A stretch of 44,240 bases of DNA from assembly GCA_003978465.1 (NCBI GenBank), contig QNZS01000042.1, positions 1 through 44,240 of the forward strand, given 5' to 3'. Both the position numbers and the translations under genes were made by a program. Origin of the DNA: Sulfurimonas sp. (lineage in GTDB: Bacteria; Campylobacterota; Campylobacteria; Campylobacterales; Sulfurimonadaceae). The notes below the pieces were generated by a model that saw nothing but the letters and a program-made list of their open reading frames with translations, did not search any database and was not told where the DNA came from. This document shows positions 1 to 8,581 of the stretch, one piece after another (the stretch's first letter is position 1; each line of letters starts with the position of its first letter).

Positions 1-57
1 ATACAAAGTATACGTAAGGGAATTAAACGTATAGAAGAGTTTGTAAAGACTCTATAA
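1..57 (+). CDS. C-terminal end of a rightward gene, possibly a PLP aminotransferase
   Basis: The first 57 bases read as 18 open codons followed by TAA. The peptide (IQSIRKGIKRIEEFVKTL) has the helical, basic ending typical of class I aspartate-type aminotransferases, whose last helix often resembles 'IKEGIKRIEEFV'. The rest of the gene lies outside the window, so the family is a guess from one helix. It converges on the 69-residue gene, with a hairpin between the two. Confidence 0.4.
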   Translation: MQSIRKGIKRIEEFVKTL

Positions 58-84
58 AGTTAGAACTTTAAGTTCTTGACTTTA
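56..84. terminator. Candidate bidirectional terminator between convergent genes
   Basis: AGAACT-TTA-AGTTCT is a perfect 6-bp hairpin, flanked by AAGT and ACTT that can extend the stem across a small bulge. It sits between two convergent stop codons, where a shared terminator is expected. There is no long T run, so efficiency is uncertain. Confidence 0.4.
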
Positions 85-99
85 TAGAAAAGACTATCT

Positions 100-309
100 T
101 TATGAATTGTCTTTTAAGTCTTGAAGTGCTTTAATAACATCCGCTAAATTATCCATTGGAATATGTACTTTCCACTCTGGACTCTCAGTATTACCACTTA
201 AAGATATACCAACACTTGCTACAGGAGCACTGTCTTCACCGTAAGGTCTTTCTACTTTTGTTACTGAAATAACACCTTTTTTTGTTGAACTTAATGGAAT
301 TGAAGTCAT
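100..309 (-). CDS. Conserved-looking 69-residue protein of unknown function
   Basis: I do not recognise the family. The protein is 69 residues, soluble, without Cys and without a signal peptide or membrane segment. It alternates short beta-like stretches (GVISVTKV, VASVGISLSG, WKVHIPM) with a C-terminal helix (LADVIKALQDLKD), suggesting a small alpha/beta or beta-sandwich fold. AAAGGA lies about 10 bases before the ATG. It is the last gene of the ilvB-ilvH-lpxD group, 18 bases after lpxD, and is probably cotranscribed. Codon use matches its neighbours, so I take it as a real gene. Confidence 0.7.
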   Translation of the reverse strand: MTSIPLSSTKKGVISVTKVERPYGEDSAPVASVGISLSGNTESPEWKVHIPMDNLADVIKALQDLKDNS

Positions 310-327
310 ATTTAAATATCCTTTGTT

Positions 328-1278
328 TTATTTAATAAGTCTAGCTAATTTACCCTGAATTTTAAGCCATGCTCTATGATCCATAAAAGGAAATCCTGCA
401 AAAACTTTACCACTCTCTTTTATAGTCTTAGTCACACCCGTACGTGCTGCAAAAGTATTAAAAGGTGCTATCTCTAAGTGTCCGGCTACACCTGACTGTG
501 CACCAAAAATGCTACTACGGCCAAGTTTTGAAGAACCAGCAAGTCCAGTTTGACCTGCTATAACACTATATTCACCAATTTCACAGTTGTGTGCAACATG
601 CACAAGGTTATCTAAACGAGCCCCTTGTTTTATGAATGTAGTAGTAAATACTGCTCTATCTATTGAAGTGTTTGAGCCAATTTCAACATCATCTTCTATA
701 ACAACATTTCCAATATGATATATTTTTTTATGCTTACCCATTTTATCAGATGCAAAACCAAATCCATCACTGCCCACAATTGTACCAGCATGAATAACAC
801 ACGAGTTACCTACCTTGCAGTCTCTATAAATCACTACATTTGGGTAAAGAGTAGTATTATCACCAATTGTAGCATTTGAGCCTATGTACACACCTGGCAT
901 AATATTACAGTTTTTACCAACTATCGCACCATTTGCAAGTTCAGCCTTAGAAGATATACTACTACCCTCACCTACTATAGCCTTGGGTGATGAAGTGTCT
1001 TCTAAAGGTGGAGCGAACCTAGCACTAAGTATAGCCATCTGCCAATATGGTGCATCAACAACTAAAGCTACACAAGATGAAGGAATTTTGTCTAAAGTTG
1101 AGGAATTACAGATGATAGCAGCTGCATTTGACGAGGGAACTTCTTTTATATATTTAACATTTGCAACAAAAGAGATTTCAGTTGCACTTGCTTCATTAAG
1201 TGTATTCATTGAAGTGATTTCTTTATCATCTCCATTGAAATCTGCACCTATAAGTTGTGCAATTTCACTAAGTTTCAT
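328..1278 (-). CDS. lpxD: UDP-3-O-acylglucosamine N-acyltransferase LpxD
   Basis: LpxD transfers a 3-hydroxyacyl chain from acyl carrier protein to the 2-amino group of UDP-3-O-acylglucosamine, the third step of lipid A synthesis. The 316-residue protein has the family layout: an N-terminal uridine-binding domain (about 1-100), a left-handed beta-helix of hexapeptide repeats (about 100-280; for example IGSNATIGDNTTL), and a C-terminal helix. The catalytic His region is present as HVAH at 227-230, followed by N. It starts six bases after the ilvH stop, so it is very likely cotranscribed with ilvBH. Length is slightly below the E. coli protein, with no missing motif. Confidence 0.95.
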   Translation of the reverse strand: MKLSEIAQLIGADFNGDDKEITSMNTLNEASATEISFVANVKYIKEVPSSNAAAIICNSSTLDKIPSSCVALVVDAPYWQMAILSARFAPPLEDTSSPKAIVGEGSSISSKAELANGAIVGKNCNIMPGVYIGSNATIGDNTTLYPNVVIYRDCKVGNSCVIHAGTIVGSDGFGFASDKMGKHKKIYHIGNVVIEDDVEIGSNTSIDRAVFTTTFIKQGARLDNLVHVAHNCEIGEYSVIAGQTGLAGSSKLGRSSIFGAQSGVAGHLEIAPFNTFAARTGVTKTIKESGKVFAGFPFMDHRAWLKIQGKLARLIK

Positions 1279-1284
1279 AGTTGT

Positions 1285-1761
1285 TTATCTCTCTAGTGCT
1301 ATAGCACCGCTTCTTACTATCTCTTTAGGGTTATAACGTTTAATCGCCTTGAGAAAATTATCAATGCGTTTTGGTTCATCTGTAACCATTGCAATGATAG
1401 TGTTCTCACCTGTGTTTATTATCTTACCATTGTAAGCTTCACAGAGGATATTTATATCACTAAGGTTTTCAGTGATAGGTACTTTAATCATAGCCATCTC
1501 TTTTTCAACCATATCTTCATGCTCATACACACGTAAAACTGGAATAAGCTTATGGAGCTGTTTGGTGATCTGCTCGATAACACGAACACTTCCTGCTGTT
1601 ACAATAGTTAAGCGTGAATACCTACTATCAGGGATAGGAGCAACTGTTAAAGATGTGATGTTATACCCACGACCTGAAAATAAGTCAGTGATACGAGATA
1701 AAACACTCGCTTCATTGATAACAATTACTGAAACTACTCTTCTTTGATTCTCTTCAGTCAT
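1285..1761 (-). CDS. ilvH: Acetolactate synthase small (regulatory) subunit
   Basis: This is the regulatory subunit of acetohydroxyacid synthase, which binds the large subunit, raises its activity and confers valine feedback inhibition. The 158 residues comprise an N-terminal ACT domain (about 8-80; SVIVINEASVLSRITDLFSGRGYNI is its start) and a C-terminal domain with PKRIDNFL and an ending (IVRSGAIAL) typical of IlvH/IlvN. The start codon overlaps the ilvB stop as TAATG, which implies translational coupling and matched subunit supply. Confidence 0.95.
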   Translation of the reverse strand: MTEENQRRVVSVIVINEASVLSRITDLFSGRGYNITSLTVAPIPDSRYSRLTIVTAGSVRVIEQITKQLHKLIPVLRVYEHEDMVEKEMAMIKVPITENLSDINILCEAYNGKIINTGENTIIAMVTDEPKRIDNFLKAIKRYNPKEIVRSGAIALER

Positions 1762-3458
1762 TACTTATCTCCTTTTTTCTCTAGTAACATCATGTTAAAT
1801 AAGCTTCCACCTGATGGAACCATAGGCATAACATTTTCCATTCTATGTACGATTACTTCTATAAAAGCAACTATGTTTTTTTCAACGGCATCTTTAAGAG
1901 CAGCATCAAATTCCTCTTTAGTCTTAACTCTGTACCCTATTCCACCAAAAGCTTCAGCAAGTTTTACAAAGTCTGGTTGTACAGAAAGATCAGTTTCCGC
2001 ATGGCGCTTATCATAAAAAAGTGTCTGCCACTGACGAACCATTCCAAGGAAGTTATTATTTAAAATAATGTTAATAACCGGTATTTTTTTTTCAACTGCA
2101 GTCATAAGCTCTTGAACATTCATAAGAATTGAGCCATCTCCTGTAAAGTTAATAGAAGTTTTCTCAGGACTTGCGGCTTTAACACCAATAGCTGCTGGAA
2201 AACCAAAACCCATAGTTCCAAGTCCTGAAGAACTTACAAACTGACGAGGACGTGTAAATGGATAAAACTGTCCAGCCCACATCTGGTGCTGTCCAACATC
2301 CGTAGAGATATTTGCATCATCACCAAGAAGTTCACCAACACGCTTTATTACCCACTGGGGTTTAAGACGCTCAGAGTCTTCATGAAAAGTTAAAGGGTGC
2401 AATTCATCAAAGTTAATGATAGTCTCTCTCCACGATTCATAGTTCTCACTATCAATTTTCCCAACTTGTTCAAGCATATCAGAGACAACATTTTTAACAT
2501 CACCGACTATTGGATAGTCTGCATTTACAAGCTTTGAGATAGATGCTGGGTCAATATCTACATGAATAACATCTGCATTTTTTGCAAATTCTGAAAGTTT
2601 ACCTGTAACACGGTCATCAAAACGCACACCAAGACCAATAACTAAATCTGTCTCACTCATTGCCATATTTGATGCATAACTTCCGTGCATACCAAGCATA
2701 CCTATAAGAAGTTTATCATCATAACTAAGAACTCCACGAGCCATAAAAGTTTCAACTGCAGGAATTCCTGTTTTTTGTATAAGCTCTCTTACTTCATAGG
2801 CTGCGTTTGCATTGATGATACCACCACCAAGATAAAAAAGTGGACGCTTAGCCTTAGCTATCGCCTCTATCGCTTTTTTAATTTGACGAGGGTTACCTTT
2901 CGTATGAGGCTTATAAGTCTCTAAATCAAGTTCAATATCATAATCAAACTCTGCAATCTGCGCTGTTATATCCTTAGGAATATCAACATGGACAGGACCT
3001 GGACGACCCGTACGAGCTATATAAAATGCTTCTTTTAAGATACGAGGTAAATCTTTTACATCGGTTACAAGGTAGTTGTGTTTTGTGCATGAACGCGAAA
3101 TACCTACAGCATCTATCTCTTGAAATGCATCTGTACCTATAAGACTCATAGGAACTTGTCCAGAGATAACAACTAAAGGAATAGAATCCATATATGCATC
3201 AGCTAAGCCAGTTACTGCATTTGTAAACCCAGGACCAGATGTAATCATAGCCACACCAACTTTTCCACTTGCTTTTGAGTAACCCTCAGCAGCATGGACT
3301 GAAGCTTGCTCGTGACGATTTAAAATATGTTTAAATTTATCTTGTTTGTAAATTTCATCATAAACATTCATAATTGCCCCACCGGGGTAACCAAAAACTG
3401 TATCTACACCTTCAGCAATAAAAGCTTCAATGACCATTTGTGCACCACTAATTTGCAT
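1761..3458 (-). CDS. ilvB: Acetolactate synthase large (catalytic) subunit
   Basis: This is the ThDP-dependent catalytic subunit that condenses pyruvate with pyruvate or 2-oxobutyrate, the first common step of Ile/Val/Leu synthesis. The 565 residues show the three ThDP-enzyme domains. The catalytic Glu is E50 in NRHEQ. The central FAD-binding domain covers about 190-330. The ThDP motif GDG followed by NNN lies at about 435-465, close to the FLGMVRQWQ segment. AGAGGAGA precedes the ATG. It leads the ilvB-ilvH-lpxD group and has its own promoter candidate. ilvA, which makes 2-oxobutyrate, lies just upstream on the same strand. Confidence 0.96.
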   Translation of the reverse strand: MQISGAQMVIEAFIAEGVDTVFGYPGGAIMNVYDEIYKQDKFKHILNRHEQASVHAAEGYSKASGKVGVAMITSGPGFTNAVTGLADAYMDSIPLVVISGQVPMSLIGTDAFQEIDAVGISRSCTKHNYLVTDVKDLPRILKEAFYIARTGRPGPVHVDIPKDITAQIAEFDYDIELDLETYKPHTKGNPRQIKKAIEAIAKAKRPLFYLGGGIINANAAYEVRELIQKTGIPAVETFMARGVLSYDDKLLIGMLGMHGSYASNMAMSETDLVIGLGVRFDDRVTGKLSEFAKNADVIHVDIDPASISKLVNADYPIVGDVKNVVSDMLEQVGKIDSENYESWRETIINFDELHPLTFHEDSERLKPQWVIKRVGELLGDDANISTDVGQHQMWAGQFYPFTRPRQFVSSSGLGTMGFGFPAAIGVKAASPEKTSINFTGDGSILMNVQELMTAVEKKIPVINIILNNNFLGMVRQWQTLFYDKRHAETDLSVQPDFVKLAEAFGGIGYRVKTKEEFDAALKDAVEKNIVAFIEVIVHRMENVMPMVPSGGSLFNMMLLEKKGDK

Positions 3459-3499
3459 GAAAAGTCTCCTCTAAAAATTATAATTTTGTATATTACATG

Positions 3500-3526
3500 A
3501 TTATACTAAAAAATAGCTATATTCAA
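3500..3526 (-). promoter_or_regulatory. Candidate promoter of ilvB-ilvH-lpxD
   Basis: On the minus strand TTGAAT (3521-3526) is followed after 14-15 bases by TATAAT (3500-3505), in a T-rich context typical of Campylobacterota sigma-70 promoters. It lies about 40 bases before the ilvB ATG. No leader peptide with repeated Ile/Val/Leu codons and no attenuator hairpin is visible in the short leader. Confidence 0.5.
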
Positions 3527-3556
3527 GGTTAAAAGAGGAGGTATTCTATAGACTCA

Positions 3557-4263
3557 CTAGTCTAGGATAGATGTCACAATCATTGATGGTCGCCACATAA
3601 ATCCAGAACCATGAGTAAGGTGTTCACATTTTAATTACCTAGAAGGATATTTACTTTGAACAAGTATAAAGTGACTTTCTGTCTGTTCTTTAAGAGCAAA
3701 ATATAACATATAGTTTTTTTACCCTTTTCAAGTGTTAATTGTAAAGCACCTTATCTGGCACTATCGTCAAGTTGAATTATATAACACCAAGCAGATTCAG
3801 CTGCTACATATGCCTTAAGTTTCCTTTTTACAATCATTGTTAGAAGTAAAAATACAGATATCTTTCTATCATAACTACAAGTTACCGCCAAGTCTGCATT
3901 TGAACTAAAGGCTATGTCGCTGGTAATATCTATATTAACTGGAAAAGTAAATACAAGCTTACCACTTTTAATATCTCTGGAAAAAGTTTTTCCATCATTC
4001 CCACATGAAAATATATAACAATTCAAAGGGTCTAATTAAGACACGAGGCTTCACCATAATGTCTATCTACATTAGCAATACATTCTTTTGTTTTAGTGTT
4101 ATAAAGACAAGGTTATTTACAATCAGTAGTTAATCTTCCAAAATAAGGCCCATCCTTACTAAAAGAAACTATATTTGTTTTATAGTATTCATGTTTTACA
4201 TTTACTTTAAATCCATCAATAAGACTTAACTCATGTGCTTTATTAATGCCTTTTCTTATAACA
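3557..4263 (-). pseudogene. Degraded WD40-repeat protein gene
   Basis: Read on the minus strand, this gap yields WD40-type blades broken by stops and frameshifts. The first part (about 4263-4040) contains NIVSFSKDG, then a stop, then LYNTKTKECIANVDRHYG. After a frame change, 4026-3751 reads FSCGNDGKTFSRDIKSGKL and DIAFSSNADLAVTCSYDRKI, the classic blade pattern in which a structural core ends in W/Y-D-like positions. A further open stretch continues past a stop to about 3637, and a last fragment in another frame ends at 3557. The 91-codon open frame at 3751-4026 begins only with a TTG inside the blade, so it is not an intact gene. Campylobacterota often carry single-copy beta-propeller proteins of this type (NapL-like); which one this was is unknown. 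Confidence 0.75.
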
Positions 4264-4275
4264 AAGTTTATAATG

Positions 4276-5481
4276 CTACAACTCCCTTAAATAACCCTCA
4301 TCTTTTAGTACTTTTTCTATAGTTTTTTGATGCTCTTTACCCTTGGTTTCCATATGTACAGTAACACTCGCATCACCATAATCAAGAGATACGGATGTTC
4401 TGTCATAAGCTATATGCACAATATTAGCATTAAGATTTTCTAAAATCTCTGTAAAACGCATAAGAGAACCAGGTTTATCAATAAGTGTAACTGTTAGTTT
4501 CATTTTTCTATGTGATTTAAGCAGTCCCTTCTCTATAATTACAGAGAGTAGAGTAACATCCATATTTCCACCACTAAGAACTACAGCAATTTTTTTGTTC
4601 TTTATGTCTGGAAGTTTATTGTGAAGGAGTGCAGCTACACCAACAGCTCCTGCACCTTCAACAACAATTTTTTGCTTTTCAAGTAAAAATAAAATTGCAC
4701 TCGCAATCTCTTCATCATCTACACTAATAATCTTATCTACATTTTTTAGTGCATAAGAGAGGGTAACATTAGATGTATCACGAACAGCAATTCCATCAGC
4801 AATAGTTCTAACATGAATACTATCTACTGCTGTTTTTTTATCATATGACTCTTTAAACGCAGGAGCACCACAAGCACTCACCCCGATGACTTCTATCTTC
4901 GGGTTAATTGCTTTAATAGCTTCACTCATACCAGCTATAAGTCCACCACCACCAACAGGAATAATAATAGCGTCTAGAGACTCACATTTTTCTAAAATCT
5001 CTAGAGCAACTGTACCTTGACCTGCTATAACTTCTGTATCTTCAAAAGGATGTATAAATGTGAGAGCATATTTATCTGCATACTCTCTTGCATATGCATA
5101 AGCTTCATCATAATTAGCACCATGTAAAATCACTTCTGCACCATAATACTTTACACCATTTACCTTAGTAAGAGGTGTTGATTCAGGCATAATAATAATA
5201 GCATTTGTATCAAACTTTGAAGCAGAAAGTGCTACACCTTGTGCATGGTTTCCAGCACTTGCAGCAATAATACCAGATGCATGTTGCTGCGGAGTTAAAG
5301 AAGCTATTTTGTTATATGCACCCCTTATTTTAAAAGCACCTGTTACCTGTAAGTTTTCTTTTTTTAAATACACCTCACACTCACACAGTTCACTGAGGTA
5401 AGGTGCTAAAGCTAAAGGTGTGTTTACAACTACATCTTTTATTCGCTCCCTTGCTTCATATATCTTATCTAAATTTAACAA
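4276..5481 (-). CDS. ilvA: Threonine ammonia-lyase
   Basis: This PLP enzyme deaminates threonine to 2-oxobutyrate and commits carbon to isoleucine. The 401 residues have the fold-type II catalytic domain (about 1-315), with the PLP Lys at K51 (GAFKIRG), the phosphate/substrate loop SAGNHAQG at 75-82, and a glycine-rich PLP-phosphate loop GGGGL. A single C-terminal ACT domain (about 325-401; KLTVTLIDKPGSLMRF) makes it the short, ACT-containing TdcB/IlvA type. It starts 11 bases after the CoA-binding protein gene and is probably cotranscribed with it. Confidence 0.94.
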   Translation of the reverse strand: MLNLDKIYEARERIKDVVVNTPLALAPYLSELCECEVYLKKENLQVTGAFKIRGAYNKIASLTPQQHASGIIAASAGNHAQGVALSASKFDTNAIIIMPESTPLTKVNGVKYYGAEVILHGANYDEAYAYAREYADKYALTFIHPFEDTEVIAGQGTVALEILEKCESLDAIIIPVGGGGLIAGMSEAIKAINPKIEVIGVSACGAPAFKESYDKKTAVDSIHVRTIADGIAVRDTSNVTLSYALKNVDKIISVDDEEIASAILFLLEKQKIVVEGAGAVGVAALLHNKLPDIKNKKIAVVLSGGNMDVTLLSVIIEKGLLKSHRKMKLTVTLIDKPGSLMRFTEILENLNANIVHIAYDRTSVSLDYGDASVTVHMETKGKEHQKTIEKVLKDEGYLREL

Positions 5482-5492
5482 TGATTACTCTC

Positions 5493-5918
5493 TTATAAAT
5501 TTCTATGTTCTACCATAGAACAGTGATTTTGCACTACTTTCATACCAGCTTTTAAAGTCATATCTGCCGCTTCGTTATTTACTATATCTTTTTGTGCCCA
5601 AAATACTTTTATATCACCACGAATGATAGATTCTTTGGCTACAGCAACAAGTGCCTTTGGTTTTCTAAATATATTTACCATATCAACATTAAATGGAATT
5701 TCTTCAAGACTTCTATAAACTTTTTCACCTAAAATCTCATCCTCTTTTGGATAAATAGGAACGATTTTATATCCTACTTCTTGTAAGTACTTAGCAACTC
5801 GGTGACTCGCTTTACTCTCATCCGGAGAAAGACCAAAAATAGCAATGGTTTTAATGCTCTCAAAAATTTCTTTTATTTCTTGTTTATTTGAATTAATAGT
5901 TGGAAACTCGCACTCCAT
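5493..5918 (-). CDS. CoA-binding domain protein (YccU-like)
   Basis: This is a small Rossmann-fold protein of the CoA_binding_2 family, related to the CoA-binding domain of succinyl-CoA synthetase. The 141 residues show the nucleotide-loop start TIAIFGLSPDESKASHRVAKY, followed by strand/turn elements IVPIYPKEDEILGEKVY and VWAQ-like KVFWAQ. The 'VxxHCxMVEH' ending (VVQNHCSMVEH) is typical of the family. Its physiological role is not established. It sits immediately upstream of ilvA on the same strand. Upstream is the dead transglutaminase-like gene. Confidence 0.85.
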   Translation of the reverse strand: MECEFPTINSNKQEIKEIFESIKTIAIFGLSPDESKASHRVAKYLQEVGYKIVPIYPKEDEILGEKVYRSLEEIPFNVDMVNIFRKPKALVAVAKESIIRGDIKVFWAQKDIVNNEAADMTLKAGMKVVQNHCSMVEHRNL

Positions 5919-5963
5919 CCTATATCCTTTTAAAATTATATTTATCTAATTATATCAAAAAAA

Positions 5964-6555
5964 TCATGAACCACAATGGATATCAGGAAAGTTTTCTACC
6001 ATCTGTGTATAGCTAGTGTATGTTTTTAATGCTCTTATTACTTGGGGCAGTAGTTCTACATATAATTCCTATAAATCAAATTCATTTTCTTCAAGTTCAA
6101 ATACTAACTGTTTATAGTGAGGATTAAACATTGCATCTACATCCTTTTTCTTTCCTCTTGCATCTATTTTGTATCAACCATATTTTTTTAAATATACTGT
6201 GCATAAACCATATAAAGAGTAACCATCCTAATGGTACTCGCTACTGGAGAGTCTTTGATAAGAAAATGCAGTAGGTATATTATTAGCATGTAAAAAAGCT
6301 GCTATAAAGTATAGACTTAGAATAACACTACCCTATTTTATGTTTTAAAACATCACTAGCCTTGTATGTAGTGGTACGATCTTTATAAGTCTTCACTATG
6401 GTGTATTTCATCTCTGATTAATATAAAACAGTTTCTTAATATCTTCTCGTTATCAGAGCATCCTTGACTCAAAGTCTGTACTGGTTTTTCCACCGCAGAA
6501 TTCAAAAATCAAGATATTCAATATTCTCTAAATACTTTGTCATATCTTCACTCAT
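5964..6555 (-). pseudogene. Degraded transglutaminase-like superfamily gene
   Basis: The minus strand starts well: AGGAG, then ATG AGT GAA at 6555, overlapping the upstream TGA as ATGAGTGA. The frame then breaks repeatedly. Pieces in order are MTKYLENIEYLDF, stop; KPVQTLSQGCSDNEKILRN and IRDEIHHSEDL; a frameshift; SDVLKHKIG, stop at 6328-6330, CYSKS (the catalytic Cys context of transglutaminase-like proteins, normally GxCYxKS); another shift; AFLHANNIPTAFSYQRL; a stop at 6228-6230; then YLKKYG with TGA (6174-6176) where Trp is expected, KIDARGKKKDVDAMF, TAG at 6069-6071, and an intact tail ending HCGS at 5964. The order matches the bacterial transglutaminase-like (Transglut_core) family throughout, so this is a dead copy of a full gene. 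Confidence 0.85.
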
Positions 6556-7294
6556 ATTTTTTCTCCTGTCCTAGACGATACAATGCAAAATCATACTTCA
6601 AAGGGTCATTTTTATCAAAACTTTTTAGCTTTTTTGTGAGCTCAATTGCAGCTTCTAAATCATAAGTCTTGCGTTTAAGTAAGCTTAGTTTATGCCCAAC
6701 TTTAAATGTATGTGTATCAAGAGGCATAATTAAATCAGCCCTATCAACACCAGTCCATAAACCCATATCAATGTTGTCATCTCTCACCATCCATCTCAAA
6801 TACATCATCCAACGCTTTAATGCACCAGCACCTTTTGTTTTTTTTGTCACCTTACCTACAAGAAAATTATACCCCTGTGTTTTATGAGTATTTAAAGAAA
6901 GTATCTTTGATATACAGGCATTTATCCCATCTACTAAATTTTTATCAACATTATAAGCCTCTTTAAAGACCGACTCTAAACTTGTCTCTGCGTTTAAACG
7001 TTTGAGAGCTATAAAAAGTGCTATAATATCCTCAGCTTTTTGAAAACGATAATAATGATTTTGAAGTCTCTCTTGGATTCTTACATCATCAGTTTTGAGT
7101 AGTTCAAAATCAAGTGAATTTAAAAACTTTACTATCTGTTTTACATTTCCATAGGAGAACAGTGCACAAATAAGAGCAATAGTGGGGTCATTATATCTAT
7201 GTGCCACCATAATGGGGTCTAAGTTGTTTTCATTTATTTCAGCTAGAGAGTTACGCTTAAGCACCTCTTCATCTAGTCTTTTTTTTATATTCAT
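6548..7294 (-). CDS. TIGR02757/DUF2400 family protein
   Basis: This 248-residue protein belongs to TIGR02757 (DUF2400), a family common in Bacteroidota and Campylobacterota and distantly related to helix-hairpin-helix DNA glycosylases. Family marks include the RYNDP box near residues 33-37, LxFxSYGN-like ALFSYGN, and the C-terminal GLWTGVDRADLIMPLDTHTFKVG block with conserved W, D and H residues. A base-excision role is suggested by fold only; no function is established. The ATG abuts the rpoN stop (TAGATG). Its TGA overlaps the start of the dead transglutaminase-like gene, so the two were once coupled. Confidence 0.87.
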   Translation of the reverse strand: MNIKKRLDEEVLKRNSLAEINENNLDPIMVAHRYNDPTIALICALFSYGNVKQIVKFLNSLDFELLKTDDVRIQERLQNHYYRFQKAEDIIALFIALKRLNAETSLESVFKEAYNVDKNLVDGINACISKILSLNTHKTQGYNFLVGKVTKKTKGAGALKRWMMYLRWMVRDDNIDMGLWTGVDRADLIMPLDTHTFKVGHKLSLLKRKTYDLEAAIELTKKLKSFDKNDPLKYDFALYRLGQEKKYE

Positions 7295-8566
7295 CTAGAC
7301 TAAAAGTTGGTAAAGTTTTTTTCGTTCACTTGAACCTGCAATATTGAGCTGTTTTCTATACTTTGCGATAGTCCGTCTAACCATCTTAACTTTAAACCTC
7401 TCTTCAATTAAAGCAAGTAGTTTCATGTCACTCAGTGGTTTTAACCTAGTCTCTTCTTTTACTAAACCAATCAGAAATTCTTTTATAGCAGCATTACTTA
7501 CATCTTCATCTATAGCCGTAGTAAAGAACTCTTTCATAGCTAAGGTTCCTCTATCACAAGCGATATACTTGTTAGCAATCGCCCTCGAAATAGTTGAAGG
7601 ATTATGTCCAAATTCATCTGCAAGTGTTTTAAGTGTAAGTGGCATTATTTGTCCACCTGTAAAAAACTCATATTGGTATTCAACTATCATCAGTCCAACT
7701 TTATATAATGTTGCTTTTCGCATATCAAGAGCATCTACAAGAGACTTTGCTTCTTTAATCTTTTGGCTTATAAACTCATGCTTAATACCATAGTTTGTAT
7801 CTATCTTTATGGTTGGATAGTAGGCATCATTTAGTTTTACTTCTATATTTTTATCATCATTAAAAAATATCATCAAGTCTGGGATTATTTGAGCAGACTC
7901 TTCTTGATACTCAATGTTAGGTGGATTTTTAAAAGTAGAGAGCACATGCATAACTTCAGAAAAATTTTTATGTTTTGCATAAGAATGAATCTCTTGCATA
8001 TTATTAACCACTGTAATTGCAAGAGAGTATGCACTATCACTTATCTCTGCACTATCAAGCTGAAAGACAAAACACTCTGCTAAATCCTTAGCCCCTATTC
8101 CAAGTGGTTCAATATGAGCAAAACGCAGTCTCGTTTTTTCAAACATCTCTAAAGAGATATGATACTTTTGACAAAAACTCTCGCTATCGCCCTCATAAAA
8201 TCCTAATTCATCCAAATTTTCTATCACATACTGTGCTATATCTTGAGAGACAGGAGTTGGAAAAAGTGGTGCCTCCAGTTGTTCATCTAAAACTTCGTAG
8301 AGTGTACGATGTTGTATTGTAAGTGCTTCAATCTGTTCTGTTCTTGAGTTACTTACAGCACGTGAGATAATCTTACGAGGAATTTTTTCTTCAAAGTTTT
8401 CTTCATAACCTGATTCAACTTCTACTAAAGGATTTGCTTCTATAAAAGGAGCCATTGCCTCGCCTAAATCAGATAAAGAGGAGTGTAAAATGGGGAGCCA
8501 ATTACGTAGTGTGTTTGAGAGTTTGTGTTTATTCTCTACTAACTGTGTTTGTCTTAATGCTCCCAT
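7295..8566 (-). CDS. rpoN: RNA polymerase sigma-54 factor
   Basis: Sigma-54 directs polymerase to -24/-12 promoters activated by enhancer-binding ATPases; in Campylobacterota it controls flagellar hook and rod genes. The 423 residues contain a short Gln-poor activator region I (about 1-50, LRNWLPILHSSLSDLGEAM), a core-binding domain (about 90-250), the HTH (LTLKTLADEFGHNPSTISRAI, about 308-328) and the RpoN box VRRTIAKYRK at 396-405 (consensus ARRTVAKYRE). It follows lptB by 15 bases, an arrangement found in many proteobacteria. fliN and fliO in this window are candidate members of the same regulatory network. Confidence 0.95.
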   Translation of the reverse strand: MGALRQTQLVENKHKLSNTLRNWLPILHSSLSDLGEAMAPFIEANPLVEVESGYEENFEEKIPRKIISRAVSNSRTEQIEALTIQHRTLYEVLDEQLEAPLFPTPVSQDIAQYVIENLDELGFYEGDSESFCQKYHISLEMFEKTRLRFAHIEPLGIGAKDLAECFVFQLDSAEISDSAYSLAITVVNNMQEIHSYAKHKNFSEVMHVLSTFKNPPNIEYQEESAQIIPDLMIFFNDDKNIEVKLNDAYYPTIKIDTNYGIKHEFISQKIKEAKSLVDALDMRKATLYKVGLMIVEYQYEFFTGGQIMPLTLKTLADEFGHNPSTISRAIANKYIACDRGTLAMKEFFTTAIDEDVSNAAIKEFLIGLVKEETRLKPLSDMKLLALIEERFKVKMVRRTIAKYRKQLNIAGSSERKKLYQLLV

Positions 8567-8581
8567 TATTTATTTCATCCC

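Noticed and set aside
884-1336. 150-codon plus-strand open frame opposite lpxD
   Set aside because: It is the antisense shadow of lpxD, whose left-handed helix repeats keep several frames open. It has no ribosome site and the minus-strand gene is unambiguous.
3459-3556. Leader-peptide attenuator before ilvB
   Set aside because: No short frame with repeated branched-chain amino acid codons and no pair of alternative hairpins is visible.
3751-4026. 91-codon open frame as an intact small WD40 gene
   Set aside because: It begins with a TTG inside a blade and has WD40-like sequence upstream in another frame and beyond its stop, so it is part of a larger dead gene.
7344-7793. 149-codon plus-strand open frame opposite rpoN
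   Set aside because: Antisense shadow of the rpoN C-terminal half, with no start signal and no protein family resemblance.
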